Positions 26,175-35,430 of a DNA stretch of 64,000 bases are shown here, piece by piece. The notes below the pieces were generated by a model that had not been told where the DNA came from, did no database searches, and saw only the letters and a program-made list of their open reading frames with translations. A program made the position numbers and the translations under genes. Every line of letters begins with the position of its first letter. Within the stretch, counting starts at the first letter, position 1. Where the stretch lies: NCBI RefSeq assembly GCF_002902965.1, contig NZ_CP026106.1:2232001-2296000 (forward strand). Direction: 5' to 3'. Origin of the DNA: Paraburkholderia hospita (GTDB lineage: Bacteria; Pseudomonadota; Gammaproteobacteria; Burkholderiales; Burkholderiaceae).

Positions 26175-27089
26175 TCAGAACGGCGCGTTGCCTTCGATCG
26201 TCGTGCGGTACAGCTTGCGGCGCAGATGATCGGGCGTGCCTGCGGCGAGATGCATCAGCGAGCGGTTGTCCCAGAACACGAGATCGTGCTCCGACCACTG
26301 ATGACGATAGATATGCTCGTCACGCACGCTATGCGCAAACAGTGCCTCGAGCAACTCGCGGCTTTCGTCCTCGGGCAGGCCGACGATATGCGTCGTGAAA
26401 TGCTCGCTGACGAACAGCGCCTTGCGGCCCGTTTCCGGATGCGTACGCACGATGGGATGCACGACGGGCTTCACTTCGGCGACCTGCTCGGCCGACAGAT
26501 TCGGCCGCCACGGGCTGCGCTTTTGCAGTTCCGCGTATTTGGCGAGGTACGTGTGCTCGGCCGTGCGTCCCTCGACGGCCTTGCGCAAATGCTCGGGCAG
26601 CGTGTCCCACGCCAGATGCATGTTCGCGAACAGCGTGTCGCCGCCTTCCGAAGGCAGTTCCTGCGCGTGCAGCAGCGAGCCGAGACTCGGCTTTTCCTTG
26701 TACGACAGGTCCGAATGCCAGAAGTGGCCGGCGTCGCCGAGTCCGATCGGCTGGCCGTTCTCGCGAATGTTCGACACGATCAGCACTTCAGGATGACCGG
26801 GCAACTGAAACTGGTGCAGCACATGAATCTGCAGCGGCCCAAAACGGCGGCTGAAGTCGATGTGCTGCGCGGGCGTGATCTGCTGATCGCGAAACACCAG
26901 CACGTGATGGTCGAGATGCGCGCGGTGAATGCGCGCGAAATCTTCGGCGGAAAGCGGCTGGTTCAGATCGAGGCCGAGCACTTCGGCGCCGACGGGCGCA
27001 TTGAACGGAACGATTTCGAGCGGCCGGCGCGCGCCAGCCGATTGCACGCGCGGCGCGGCGTGTAGAGAGGACGAAACAGTGGTTGTCAC
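26175..27089 (-). CDS. TauD/TfdA-family Fe(II)/2-oxoglutarate dioxygenase
   Basis: 304 residues from a GTG start. The metal-binding HxD is in GHFWHSD (His125, Asp127) and the distal histidine is in SLMHLAAG (about residue 277), followed by the conserved arginine region RRKLYRTT that binds 2-oxoglutarate. Such enzymes hydroxylate the carbon next to sulfonate or sulfate groups, releasing sulfite or sulfate. It is the first gene of a cluster with a sulfonate-type ABC importer, so taurine, an alkyl sulfonate or an alkyl sulfate ester is the probable substrate. It could instead act on a phenoxy acid, but the transporter argues for sulfur. Confidence 0.9.
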   Translation of the reverse strand: MTTTVSSSLHAAPRVQSAGARRPLEIVPFNAPVGAEVLGLDLNQPLSAEDFARIHRAHLDHHVLVFRDQQITPAQHIDFSRRFGPLQIHVLHQFQLPGHPEVLIVSNIRENGQPIGLGDAGHFWHSDLSYKEKPSLGSLLHAQELPSEGGDTLFANMHLAWDTLPEHLRKAVEGRTAEHTYLAKYAELQKRSPWRPNLSAEQVAEVKPVVHPIVRTHPETGRKALFVSEHFTTHIVGLPEDESRELLEALFAHSVRDEHIYRHQWSEHDLVFWDNRSLMHLAAGTPDHLRRKLYRTTIEGNAPF

Positions 27090-27404
27090 GCTGAATATTC
27101 TTTGTAGGGTTGCAACGATGGAGTCAATCTACGGCCAGCGTACGGGTGCGTCAACGAAGCAAATCCCATACTCATATCTGCTTTAGCGATAAACGGCTGG
27201 CTAGCCTGGAGAACCGCACGTTTTGATTTCGCGCAAGTTTGTACAGCCGCTTCGGCGTGCGCGCGCAACGTTCAGAGACCGTTGTGCCGCTTGGCCGCGC
27301 GGCGGCATCGCTCGCTAGCGTACAGACGTTCGCTGACGCGCGTGACAAGTTCGGGCTACCATCAGGGACCGGCCATTGCCGGCTCAGGGTCTCGCGCCAG
27401 TTCC
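27090..27404. other. Intergenic region between divergent dioxygenase and hypothetical genes
   Basis: The 315 bases hold two divergent promoters by position. I see no strong inverted repeat, coding region or repeated motif. An open frame extends upstream of the 27405 start but has no supported start codon. Confidence 0.45.
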
Positions 27405-27851
27405 ATGACAAAGGATTGCATCCACTCGATTGCCGTGCTGGCCGCCCTGGGAGCGGGACTCTGTTGCACACCCGCGTGTGCGCTCGAACTCGACGAGCAA
27501 CTCGTCTGCAAGTCCGACGCGCACACCTTCATTCAGCCGCTGCTCGACGATGAATACATCGACCCGAATCCGATGCGGGTCGAATCCAATTCGGTCAACG
27601 CATTCCGCCCGAAGCACGGCCGCGATCTCACAGCGTTCGGCTTTCACGTCTACGCCGTGCTCGGCTATCAGCGCGACGACGCGATCTTCCGGCAAGGCAC
27701 CGGCAAGGCAGAAGCCGATTCGATCTATGGCGTGGTCGTGTCCGGTCCTTCGGAGTCGGTGCGCGTGCGTGTGCAACAGTCGGGCAGCGAAGCGACCGTC
27801 AAACAGGTGTTGCCTTTCATCCTGACAGCGATCGTGTGCAGCGCCGGCTGA
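27405..27851 (+). CDS. Hypothetical exported protein, 148 residues
   Basis: Starts MTKDCIHSIAVLAALGAGLC with a signal-peptide-like hydrophobic stretch and possible cleavage after ACALE. The mature part begins LDEQLVCKSDAHTFIQPLLD and has a C-terminal hydrophobic end (LPFILTAIVCSAG). Cysteines at the mature N-terminus and C-terminus could pair in the periplasm. No recognised domain. It stands alone between the sulfonate cluster and a porin gene. Confidence 0.7.
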   Translation: MTKDCIHSIAVLAALGAGLCCTPACALELDEQLVCKSDAHTFIQPLLDDEYIDPNPMRVESNSVNAFRPKHGRDLTAFGFHVYAVLGYQRDDAIFRQGTGKAEADSIYGVVVSGPSESVRVRVQQSGSEATVKQVLPFILTAIVCSAG

Positions 27852-28117
27852 GACTGTTGTAATTCGCCCAAACGGTGCACGCTGCCATCAAACGGAAATC
27901 CCCTTCCAGCTAATCTCATCCGCGCAATTCATGCGTAGCGGGTTGGTCGCGCGCCGCTTCACGGCGAACTTTCCAGCGATTGTTTCGATTTGATGACTCA
28001 TTCATGCGATGTGACGCAAGAGTCTGCTGCAGCAACACGGCGTTAAATCGGACCCCGCGTTTTCCTATACTCGCCAGGCTGTTTTCACTCATTGTCTGGA
28101 ATAGCTGGAGCTCAACC

Positions 28118-29269
28118 ATGAAAAGAATTCCCGCCGCAGTTGCGGTGCTCGGCGCATTGGCCGCAACGGGCGCGCACGCGCAAAGCTCGGTCACGCTGTA
28201 CGGCATCATCGACGCGGGCCTGATGTACACCAACAACGTGCAAAAGAGCGGCACGAGCGGCGCGCTGTTTCAGGCGACGAGCGGCACCATCAACGGCAGC
28301 CGCTTCGGCCTGCGCGGCGCTGAAGATCTGGGCGGCGGCTACAAGGCGATCTTCGTGCTCGAAAACGGCTTCAACGTGCAGAACGGCACGCTCGGCCAGC
28401 ACAGCCGTCTGTTCGGCCGCCAGGCGTATGTGGGCCTCGCCAGCGCCAACTACGGCCAGATCACACTGGGCCGCCAGTATGACTCGCTGGTCGACTTCGT
28501 CGCGCCGCTGTCGGGCACAGCAGGCACGTTCGGCGACACGGGCTTCGCTCACCCGTTCGACAACGACAACCTCAACCATTCGATCCGGATGAGCAACGCC
28601 GTCAAGTACACGAGCAGCAACTACGCGGGCTTCAAGTTCGGCGCGTTGTACGCGTTCTCGAACAGCACGGACTTCGCGATGAACCGCGCGTACAGCGCGG
28701 GCGCGAGCTACCAGTGGGGTCCGTTGAACGTCGCGGCCGGCTATTTGCAGATCAACGGCTCGAACAGCACGACGAACACGGGCGGCGCGGTCGATACGGC
28801 TGAATCGGCGGCAAATGGGGTTGGCGGCTTCCAGGTCGGCGCGGGCGTCGAGCGCGTGTTCGGCGCGGGCATCAACTACGCGTTCGGCCCCGCGACGGTC
28901 GGCTTCGTCTACACGAACAGCCACTATCAGCAAACCAACGCGTTCGCCATGACGAACGGCTCGATGCACTTCGACAACTACGAACTGAACGCCAAGTATC
29001 AGTTCACACCCGCCATCACGTTCGGTATCACCGACACCTACACCGACGGCCACATCAGCGGCTCGCCGACGTTCGGTTCCGATCCGAAGTTCAACCAGGT
29101 CAATGCGCAGGCCATCTACGCATTCTCGAAGCGCACGGACGTGTACGCCGAAGCGATGTATCAGCACGCCATCGGACAGAACTATGTCGCGTTCATCAAC
29201 ACGTCGGGCGGCGCGTCGACGACGGCCAACCAGGTTGTCGCGACAATCGGCATGCGTCACCGCTTCTAA
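28118..29269 (+). CDS. Outer-membrane porin (OmpC family, beta-proteobacterial type)
   Basis: 383 residues starting MKRIPAAVAVLG behind CTGGAG. The signal peptide is cut after GAHA, leaving QSSVTLYGIIDAGL, the classic first strand of Burkholderia porins. The sequence alternates polar and aromatic residues across the barrel, includes RLFGRQAYVGLASANYGQITLGRQYD (strand plus constriction loop region) and ends with a terminal phenylalanine (MRHRF), needed for BAM assembly. It lets small hydrophilic solutes cross the outer membrane. A strong terminator follows at 29308. Confidence 0.95.
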   Translation: MKRIPAAVAVLGALAATGAHAQSSVTLYGIIDAGLMYTNNVQKSGTSGALFQATSGTINGSRFGLRGAEDLGGGYKAIFVLENGFNVQNGTLGQHSRLFGRQAYVGLASANYGQITLGRQYDSLVDFVAPLSGTAGTFGDTGFAHPFDNDNLNHSIRMSNAVKYTSSNYAGFKFGALYAFSNSTDFAMNRAYSAGASYQWGPLNVAAGYLQINGSNSTTNTGGAVDTAESAANGVGGFQVGAGVERVFGAGINYAFGPATVGFVYTNSHYQQTNAFAMTNGSMHFDNYELNAKYQFTPAITFGITDTYTDGHISGSPTFGSDPKFNQVNAQAIYAFSKRTDVYAEAMYQHAIGQNYVAFINTSGGASTTANQVVATIGMRHRF

Positions 29270-29307
29270 AGCGTCACGGCTTCAACTATCCGGGATTTGC
29301 GTTGCGA

Positions 29308-29340
29308 AGCCCGCCGCGTTCTGCGCGGCGGGCTTTTTTT
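29308..29340 (+). terminator. Rho-independent terminator after the porin gene
   Basis: An 11-base perfect G+C-rich stem (AGCCCGCCGCG / CGCGGCGGGCT) with a five-base loop is followed by seven Ts. Confidence 0.9.
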
Positions 29341-29485
29341 GCGTGCGCGTCGCGCCGTATCGTTCTGCGAGACGGAAGGCTGCCTTACAGATCCGGCCGT
29401 TTTTCTCTGCGCGGGCGATCCGTAGACTTGTTTTGCCGGCTCATGCAACACGGCCGGCATCCTCGGATCGCTATTGGAGAACGTC

Positions 29486-29785
29486 TTGAAGTCCACAGTT
29501 GCCGCCGCTGTCGCCATGTTGACCGCGGCCTTGCTCGCCGCCGCGCCCGCCCTCACGCAGGCCCAGGAATCCAGCACCCGCGTCACGCGCGCGCAGGTCC
29601 GCCAGGAACTCGCCGATCTCGCGTCCGTCGGCTACCAGGCTGGAGGCGGCGAAGACCCGACCTATCCGTCGAAGGTGCAGGACGCGATGCAGCGGCTCGC
29701 CGCCAAACGCGCCGCCCAATCCGAGTATGGCGCGGGCACGTCGGGTTCGTCGCAGACGGGCGCGGGGCATCCTGCCGCGCAGTGA
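29486..29785 (+). CDS. DUF4148 exported protein (first copy)
   Basis: 99 residues from a TTG start at 29486; TTGGAGA upstream serves as ribosome site, which makes the earlier TTG at 29474 (inside that site) unlikely. The signal peptide KSTVAAAVAMLTAALLAAAP is cut near TQAQ. The mature part has the DUF4148 pattern VTRAQVRQELADLASVGYQ followed by YPSKVQDAMQRL. These are small periplasmic proteins of unknown function that are common in Burkholderiaceae. A second copy lies at 58870. Confidence 0.85.
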   Translation: MKSTVAAAVAMLTAALLAAAPALTQAQESSTRVTRAQVRQELADLASVGYQAGGGEDPTYPSKVQDAMQRLAAKRAAQSEYGAGTSGSSQTGAGHPAAQ

Positions 29786-29802
29786 CGTTTCGATTAGCGC
29801 AG

Positions 29803-29826
29803 TGCCGCGTGATTGCGCGGCATTTT
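29803..29826 (+). terminator. Rho-independent terminator after the DUF4148 gene
   Basis: A seven-base stem TGCCGCG / CGCGGCA with a six-base loop is followed by TTTT, 18 bases after the stop codon. Confidence 0.7.
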
Positions 29827-30207
29827 CACGCGTTGCGGGCGCTGCATGACGTGCGCGCCCCGGCATCCTTATTGTACGAACGACCGTGCGCCAATATCGA
29901 AGCCGCACGGTCGCCGCTCGCAAGTTCAGCGAAATCTCACTATTTAGCGCGAAATCGCGCACTTCTTCTCGCTTTCGTCTAGCGCTTAACCACGCCACCG
30001 CCAACGGATTGACTCGAAAAACAACGATTAGACCGCAAACTCAATCCGGTTTTGTGCATCGCACCATAATTTTGTCTATAGTGGTGGGTGGAGATGTCTT
30101 TCGCATCCGCGAAAGCGCTGATTATTGACGGATTAGTCCGCCCGAAGCGGACACCAGCCCGCCGCGGCCCATCGGGCTCGCGGCCGCTCAGGCGAGGAGA
30201 AATCACG
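29827..30207. other. Intergenic region with a 10-base inverted repeat
   Basis: About 380 bases without a supported gene. CGACCGTGCG at 29881-29890 and its perfect complement at 29904-29913 are separated by 13 bases and have no T run, so this looks more like an operator or RNA hairpin than a terminator. The stretch after it is unusually A+T-rich for the window (29930-30080) and likely holds the promoter of the gene at 30208. Confidence 0.5.
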
Positions 30208-30546
30208 ATGTTCGATGCCGAAATCGCCGCAAAACTGCTGAACCGGTGGACGGTCAGGCCGCCGGCCGCGCATTGCGACAGCTATCTGGATCTGCTTCGC
30301 GAGGGGAATCTCAACTTCACCCATCAACTGGGCCGCGCGACGCCGGGCGGCGTCGCTTCAGAGAGTCTCTTCGATCTCGAATCGCTCGTATTCGTCGACG
30401 GCTCGCGCGCACTTCGCCTGAAAGCGCCTGGCGCGACGCCCGACTGGACGCAGTGGGCCGCGTTCGAGCCGCCGCTGCGCCCTGTGGCAAGCGTGGCCGC
30501 GCCGATTGCCGACGAGTCCTACACGCTTGAGGCGCCCGAACGCTGA
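30208..30546 (+). CDS. Hypothetical protein, 112 residues
   Basis: Starts MFDAEIAAKLLNRW, with GAGGAGA nine bases upstream; an open frame extends further but has no such site. No signal peptide, membrane segment or known motif. The protein is acidic with many hydrophobic residues and looks soluble. It ends 17 bases before the end of the convergent DUF72 gene. Function unknown. Confidence 0.65.
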   Translation: MFDAEIAAKLLNRWTVRPPAAHCDSYLDLLREGNLNFTHQLGRATPGGVASESLFDLESLVFVDGSRALRLKAPGATPDWTQWAAFEPPLRPVASVAAPIADESYTLEAPER

Positions 30547-30563
30547 GTCATGCCTGTGCGCCG

Positions 30564-31388
30564 TTACTGCTCCGCCTTGATCCGCTCGATGAGCGCCATC
30601 GCGGCGGCGGGATTGTGCGCCTTGTGCCCGCTGATCACGAACAGGTAGACATCGCGCGCCTTCTTCGGCGCTGCGCGGGCATAGGTGTCGAGATCGTCGG
30701 GCGCGCCGCCCGCGGCCCAGGTCTGCGCGCGCTCGGTCCACTTGTCGAGCGCCTTCTTTGCGTAGCCGTGCGGATTCGCCTCTTCCGTGCCCATGATGCG
30801 CGCGTAGACGAACGACGCCGTCGGATCGGCGATCTGCGGATACTTCGAATCGCCCGCTACGACAATCGCGACATCATGCTTGCGCGCAAGCGCGACGAAC
30901 GCCTCGTCGCAGAAACTCTCGTGACGCACTTCGACGGCATGGCGCAACGTCTGCCCATCGACCTTCGCAGGCAATAATTCGAGGAAGCTGCCGAAGTCAT
31001 CGGCATCGAACTGTTTGGTTGGCGGGAATTGCCAGTTGATCGGGCCGAGCTTGTTCTTGAGTTCGAGCACGCCGCTCGCGACAAACCGCTCGACGGAATC
31101 GCGTGCTTCCGCCAGCACGCGCCGATGCGTCGCGAAACGCGGCGCCTTCAGCGCGAACACGAAGTCGTCGGGCGTTTCGTCGTGCCACTTCGCGAACGTC
31201 GCAGGCTTTTGCGAGCCGTAGAAGGTGCCGTTGATCTCGATCGCCGTGAGCTGGCGGCTTGCGTATTCCAGCTCGCGTTTCTGCGCGAGCCCTTTCGGAT
31301 AGAACACGCCGCGCCACGGTTCGAAAGTCCAGCCGCCAATGCCGATATGAATCCGCGTTGCCTTCGCCGTCGTTTTTCGAGTCGTCAT
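30564..31388 (-). CDS. DUF72 family protein (YecE-like)
   Basis: 274 residues. The opening RIHIGIGGWTFEPWRGVFYP, the AIEINGTFYG segment and WQFPPTKQFDADDF are diagnostic of DUF72, a TIM-barrel-like family of unknown biochemical role. AVEVRHESFCDEAF and the final DVYLFVISGHKAHNPAAA complete the domain. It shows no clear operon partner: the upstream SDR gene is 159 bases away on the same strand. Confidence 0.9.
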   Translation of the reverse strand: MTTRKTTAKATRIHIGIGGWTFEPWRGVFYPKGLAQKRELEYASRQLTAIEINGTFYGSQKPATFAKWHDETPDDFVFALKAPRFATHRRVLAEARDSVERFVASGVLELKNKLGPINWQFPPTKQFDADDFGSFLELLPAKVDGQTLRHAVEVRHESFCDEAFVALARKHDVAIVVAGDSKYPQIADPTASFVYARIMGTEEANPHGYAKKALDKWTERAQTWAAGGAPDDLDTYARAAPKKARDVYLFVISGHKAHNPAAAMALIERIKAEQ

Positions 31389-31547
31389 GGTTCACGCCTT
31401 GGCGCATGCCGCGCGAGAGCAATGATGCACAGAATAGACGATGCAAGCCGGCATTTGCGCAACGGCACATCGTCGCATCACGCCAATCGAAGGCGGAGAA
31501 GGCACGGCGCGCCCGTTCCTTTGCGCGCCGCGTGAACGAACAGAAGA

Positions 31548-32336
31548 TCAGAACACCGCGCGCACCACGCCGCCATCCGCGCGCAACGCCGCGCCATTGG
31601 TCGCCGACGACAGTTCCGAGCACACGAATACGACCATGTTCGCGATTTCCTCGGGCGTCGTGAAGCGCTTGAGGATCGAGCTGGGCCGCGCCTGTTCGAA
31701 GAACTGCTTTTCGAATGCCTCGAAGGTCTGTCCGCCCGAGAGCTTGTCGATGAATTCCTCGACGCCATCCGAACTGGTCGGCCCTGGCAACACCGAGTTG
31801 ACCGTTACGGCCGTGCCCGTGCATGTTTCGGCAAGACCGCGTGCGAGCGCAAGCTGCGCGGTTTTGGTCAAGCCGTAGTGAATCATTTCGGTTGGAATCT
31901 GGATGCCGCTTTCGCTGCTGATGAACACGACGCGCCCCCAGTCCTTCTGCTTCATACCGGGTAAATACGCGCGCGACAGCTGCACGCCGGACATCACGTT
32001 CACGTTGAAGAAGCGCAGCCACTCTTCATTGGAGATTTCTTCGAACGGCTTCGGATCGAAGATGCCCATGTTGTTGACGAGAATGTCGACCTGCGGAAAA
32101 CGCTCGACGAGCTGCGCGACTTGCGCTGCGTCCGACACATCGCCGGCGAATCCTTGCACGGTCGCGTCGGGCACTTGCGCGCGCAGCGTCTCGATGGCGT
32201 GATCGACCGATTGCTGCGAGCGGCCGTTGACGATCACGTTCACGCCTTCGCGCGCGAGCCCGACGGCGATCGCATGACCGATGCCTTTGGTGGAGCCCGT
32301 TACGAGCGCAAGCTTGTTTCTGATCTTGAGATCCAT
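31548..32336 (-). CDS. Short-chain dehydrogenase/reductase
   Basis: 262 residues from the ATG at 32336, with AAAGGAAA upstream. The Rossmann motif TGSTKGIGHA (about residue 13), NNMG (about 88), the serine in FISSESG and the catalytic pair in HYGLTKTA (Tyr and Lys four apart) are intact, so it is an active NAD(P)-dependent oxidoreductase. A C-terminal insertion (SGGQTFEAFEKQFFEQ) is typical of the 3-oxoacyl-reductase-like branch. Substrate unknown. It is divergent from a porin gene with which it may share a control region. Confidence 0.9.
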   Translation of the reverse strand: MDLKIRNKLALVTGSTKGIGHAIAVGLAREGVNVIVNGRSQQSVDHAIETLRAQVPDATVQGFAGDVSDAAQVAQLVERFPQVDILVNNMGIFDPKPFEEISNEEWLRFFNVNVMSGVQLSRAYLPGMKQKDWGRVVFISSESGIQIPTEMIHYGLTKTAQLALARGLAETCTGTAVTVNSVLPGPTSSDGVEEFIDKLSGGQTFEAFEKQFFEQARPSSILKRFTTPEEIANMVVFVCSELSSATNGAALRADGGVVRAVF

Positions 32337-32657
32337 CGTGTTTCCTTTCAATCGTGCGATAAACGGATCGCGGACAAGACGCGCGCAACGCGCTATCGTC
32401 CCGCATCGTGACGCTGCATTCGCGAGTGTAGGACCGGGATAAAAATATTGCAGCCGGCGGGACGGATGCCGCGCGGCGCCCGCAATCACTGAGAAGTCGG
32501 CGTCTCGGGCGATTGCGAGCACGATTCTTCAAACAGTACTAGCATCCGACTGACATTCGCCGGGCGCACGAGAACACATTCATGCATAACGCGTGACCAT
32601 CCGGCGCAATGTCCAGATAACGAGTTATCCACGCATCGAGGATACGAAGAGACGCCC
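32337..32657. other. Divergent promoter region between SDR and porin genes
   Basis: The 321 bases contain no convincing gene. The right half (32570-32650) is relatively A+T-rich with GATAACGAGTTATCC, an inverted repeat (ATAACGAGTTAT) 28 bases upstream of the porin start that may be an operator. Confidence 0.45.
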
Positions 32658-33770
32658 ATGAGATTACGCACCCGGCTCGCCGCGCTGCTCGCGCTCGCCT
32701 CTCCCGTCGCGTTCGCGCAGAACAGCGTGACGCTCTATGGCCGCATCGATGGCGGTGTCCAGTATCTGAATCACATCGCGACGCCTTCGGGCGGCAGCAC
32801 CTCCAGCTGGACGGCCGAAGGCGGCGACTGGGGCACCAGCATGCTGGGCTTCAAGGGATCGGAAGATCTTGGCGGCGGCATGTCGTCGGTGTTCGATCTG
32901 GAAACGGGACTGCAGGTGATGAACGGCACGACGAGCGGCGGCCGGCTGTTCTCGCGCCGCGCGTATGTCGGACTCGCTGACAAACGCTACGGTCAGATTC
33001 AGGCGGGCCGAAACCTGTTCATCGATAGCGACGGCGTATGGGAATTCGATCCCTTCGTGCAGCAGGCTTTCTCGTCGGCATCGCTCGTGCGTGGGCGCAA
33101 CTGGCAACAGACGAGCAATAACATCGAGTATCACAGCCCCGTTTTTTACGGCTTCGATGTGCAAGGGCAATACGCGTTGGGCAATCAGGCGGACGGCTTC
33201 AATCGCGGCGCGCCCGGCGAGTTCGGACGATCGGACGGCATCATGCTCACGTATCACTCGACACTGTTCGACGTGCGCGGCATCTACGACGAACTGCGCG
33301 ACGTGAATGGACGCATGACCAACGTCTTCACGAGTTCGCGCGAATACTTTGTCGGCGCGAATGTGCGTGTATCGAAGGTAAAGATTCAGGGCGCCTATAC
33401 GCACCTCGCCGCGCCCGATACGCCAGCGGGCCTCGCCGACAGCGCCGACTACTACTGGCTCGGCGCGACGTGGGAAGCCACGCATCAATTCGCCATGGCG
33501 GCGGCTGCCTTCTACGTCCATCTGAGCGAAGGCTCGGGCGACGCGACGCACGATCCCGCCGGACACGCGACGATGTTCGTGCTCGGGTCCACCTACAACC
33601 TGAGCCAGCGCACTTTCCTCTACGGCACGGTCGCCTACATGCGCAACAGCAGCCACGCGAACTTCTCGCTGCTCGCGACCTCGCGCGATGCGACGGGCAG
33701 CGCGAACACGAACCCGTTGCCCGGCGAATCGCAAACGGGCGCCTACGTCGGCGTGATGCATGTCTTCTGA
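32658..33770 (+). CDS. Outer-membrane porin (second, OmpC family)
   Basis: 370 residues. The signal peptide (MRLRTRLAALLALASPVAFA) precedes QNSVTLYGRIDGGVQYL, the standard first strand. The SRRAYVGLADKRYGQIQAGRN segment and the final phenylalanine (MHVF) confirm a trimeric general porin. It is diverged from the porin at 28118 in its loops, so it probably differs in selectivity. It lies upstream of the oxalate island and divergent from the SDR; a role in substrate entry for either is only a guess. Confidence 0.93.
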   Translation: MRLRTRLAALLALASPVAFAQNSVTLYGRIDGGVQYLNHIATPSGGSTSSWTAEGGDWGTSMLGFKGSEDLGGGMSSVFDLETGLQVMNGTTSGGRLFSRRAYVGLADKRYGQIQAGRNLFIDSDGVWEFDPFVQQAFSSASLVRGRNWQQTSNNIEYHSPVFYGFDVQGQYALGNQADGFNRGAPGEFGRSDGIMLTYHSTLFDVRGIYDELRDVNGRMTNVFTSSREYFVGANVRVSKVKIQGAYTHLAAPDTPAGLADSADYYWLGATWEATHQFAMAAAAFYVHLSEGSGDATHDPAGHATMFVLGSTYNLSQRTFLYGTVAYMRNSSHANFSLLATSRDATGSANTNPLPGESQTGAYVGVMHVF

Positions 33771-34152
33771 CCGACGGCGTCAATCGTACGAAGAATAGCG
33801 GACCATTCCACTTTGGCATCGACCCCATGCCAATACCGGAATACCTGCCGCTGTCACGCGATTCGAGTAGTACTTCGATATGCGGCGCTTGACCACGCGC
33901 AAGGCAACCCGCATTTGCCTACTATTGAATCGCACACTGATTCAACCTGAGACGGAAGCCAGAGATCAATACGCGCATTCGCGCTCACCGCATCTCTCCA
34001 GGTCGATTTCGATCGCAGCAACCGCGCTCCTGCCGCTGACGGGCTTGCTTCCGGCCCACGTTCAGTTTCGACAACGGCAATGAGAAAAACCGTGTCTTGC
34101 GCGACACGCCAGCGAATGCTGCCGCAGCGATTTCAACCTTGAAGGAGGTGCC
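33771..34152. other. Intergenic region between the porin and a small gene
   Basis: About 380 bases. A frame of 67 residues (33880-34083) is open but has no ribosome site or familiar sequence and is not called. The region ends with the very strong AAGGAGGTG that precedes the 59-residue gene at 34153. Confidence 0.45.
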
Positions 34153-34332
34153 ATGAAAAGCCCCATCTATGAAGAGCGTCTCGAACTGCTTGGCTTGATC
34201 GCGCGCGAAGCGCTCGGCATCGAGGAACTGAACGAGCATCCGGACGTGCTCGCCGCGCTCGAAGCGGCCTACGACGCCGGGCTGTGGGTCGGCCATAGTG
34301 TCGGGCGGGGTGAGGAAGTCTGCGTCGGCTGA
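34153..34332 (+). CDS. Small protein, 59 residues
   Basis: A short gene with a near-perfect ribosome site, AAGGAGGTG, ending two bases before the ATG. The product starts MKSPIYEERLELLGLIA and is mostly helical and acidic (REALGIEELNEHPDVLAALEAAYDAGLW), ending GRGEEVCVG. No signal peptide. The codon use is typical of the window. A 13-base hairpin follows its stop. I do not recognise the family; the strong translation signal is the best evidence that it is real. Confidence 0.7.
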   Translation: MKSPIYEERLELLGLIAREALGIEELNEHPDVLAALEAAYDAGLWVGHSVGRGEEVCVG

Positions 34333-34342
34333 TGGGAAAGTG

Positions 34343-34371
34343 GCACGCGGGCCGTGTGACGGCCCGCGTGC
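34343..34371. terminator. Strong hairpin between convergent genes
   Basis: A perfect 13-base G+C-rich stem (GCACGCGGGCCGT and complement) with a three-base loop lies between the small gene (+) and the PanE-like gene (-). There is no T run, so it may act with Rho or simply as a transcript 3' end structure. Confidence 0.6.
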
Positions 34372-34401
34372 GCTTAACTCCTCAATACGAAACCGCGCTA
34401 C

Positions 34402-35430
34402 TTATGCAGCCTTCGCGCTCGGCGCAGCGTGTTCCGGCTTCGCCGCTGGCGCGCCATCCTTCTGCTGCGCAATCTGCTCGCGCAGCTTGATCAACGCGAG
34501 AACGGTATCGACGGTCGGCGTTTCATGCCCGACCAGCCGGCCCATTTCCTGCACGACGGTCAGCAGCGGATCGATTTCCATCGGACGTCCCGCCTCGAGA
34601 TCCTGCAGCATCGAGGTCTTGTGCGCGCCCACCGCGCCCGCGCCATCGATACGCCGCTCGACATCCACCCGGAAATGCACGCCGAAACGATCCGCCACGG
34701 ATTTCGCTTCGAGCATCATCGTCTTCGCGACGGCGCGCGTGCCGACGTGACTTGTGATGACATCGAGCGTCGCGTGCGTCAATGCGCTGATCGGGTTAAA
34801 GCACAGATTGCCCCACAGTTTCAGCCAGATTTCATCGCGGATGTTGTCACGAATGGGCGCGTCGAGTCCCGCTGCGACCATGATCTGCGACAGCGCTTCG
34901 ACGCGCGGAGAACGCGTGCCGTCCGGCTCGCCGATCGGAAACTTCTTGCCGTACACATGCTTGATCACGCCCGGCTCGACGATCTCCGCGGCGGGATAGA
35001 CGACACAGCCGATCGCGCGCTCGGGTCCAAGCTTCTGCCATTGCGTGCCACCCGGGTCGATGCTTTCGAGCGTCGTGTTCGCGAACTCGCCGCCATGCTT
35101 GTAGAAATACCAGTACGGAATGCCGTTGACGGCCGTCACGATGGCCGTCTCGGGCCCGAGCAGCGGCTGCATCGCGTCGACGACGCCCGGCACCGAATGC
35201 GCCTTCAGCGCGATGATCACGTAGTCCTGCGGCCCCAGCTCGCGCGGGTCCGACGAACAACGTACGTTGACGACACGCTCGGTATCGTCGATCAGCAGAC
35301 GCACGCCGTTGCGTTGCATCGCGGCAAGATGCGGGCCGCGTGCGACGAAACTGACATCCGCGCCCGCAAGCGCCAGTTCCGCGCCTACATAGGCGCCAAT
35401 CGCGCCGGCTCCATAAACACAGATCTTCAT
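34402..35430 (-). CDS. 2-dehydropantoate 2-reductase family protein (PanE/ApbA)
   Basis: 342 residues. The N-terminal NADP-binding motif YGAGAIGAYVG starts at residue 5. The substrate domain has the conserved lysine and asparagine in EIWLKLWGNLCFNPISALT (about residue 205) and the ending MEIDPLLTVVQEMGRLVGHETP. Family members reduce ketopantoate or other 2-oxo acids. Its place downstream of the FAH-like and CoA-transferase genes on the same strand (gaps 144 and 68 bases) suggests a catabolic role on a 2-oxo acid, not pantothenate synthesis. The C-terminal 20 residues are low complexity. Confidence 0.85.
   Translation of the reverse strand: MKICVYGAGAIGAYVGAELALAGADVSFVARGPHLAAMQRNGVRLLIDDTERVVNVRCSSDPRELGPQDYVIIALKAHSVPGVVDAMQPLLGPETAIVTAVNGIPYWYFYKHGGEFANTTLESIDPGGTQWQKLGPERAIGCVVYPAAEIVEPGVIKHVYGKKFPIGEPDGTRSPRVEALSQIMVAAGLDAPIRDNIRDEIWLKLWGNLCFNPISALTHATLDVITSHVGTRAVAKTMMLEAKSVADRFGVHFRVDVERRIDGAGAVGAHKTSMLQDLEAGRPMEIDPLLTVVQEMGRLVGHETPTVDTVLALIKLREQIAQQKDGAPAAKPEHAAPSAKAA

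Noticed and set aside
31389..31547. A small gene between the DUF72 and SDR genes
   Set aside because: Short frames exist but have no start with a ribosome site, and the spacer is only 159 bases.
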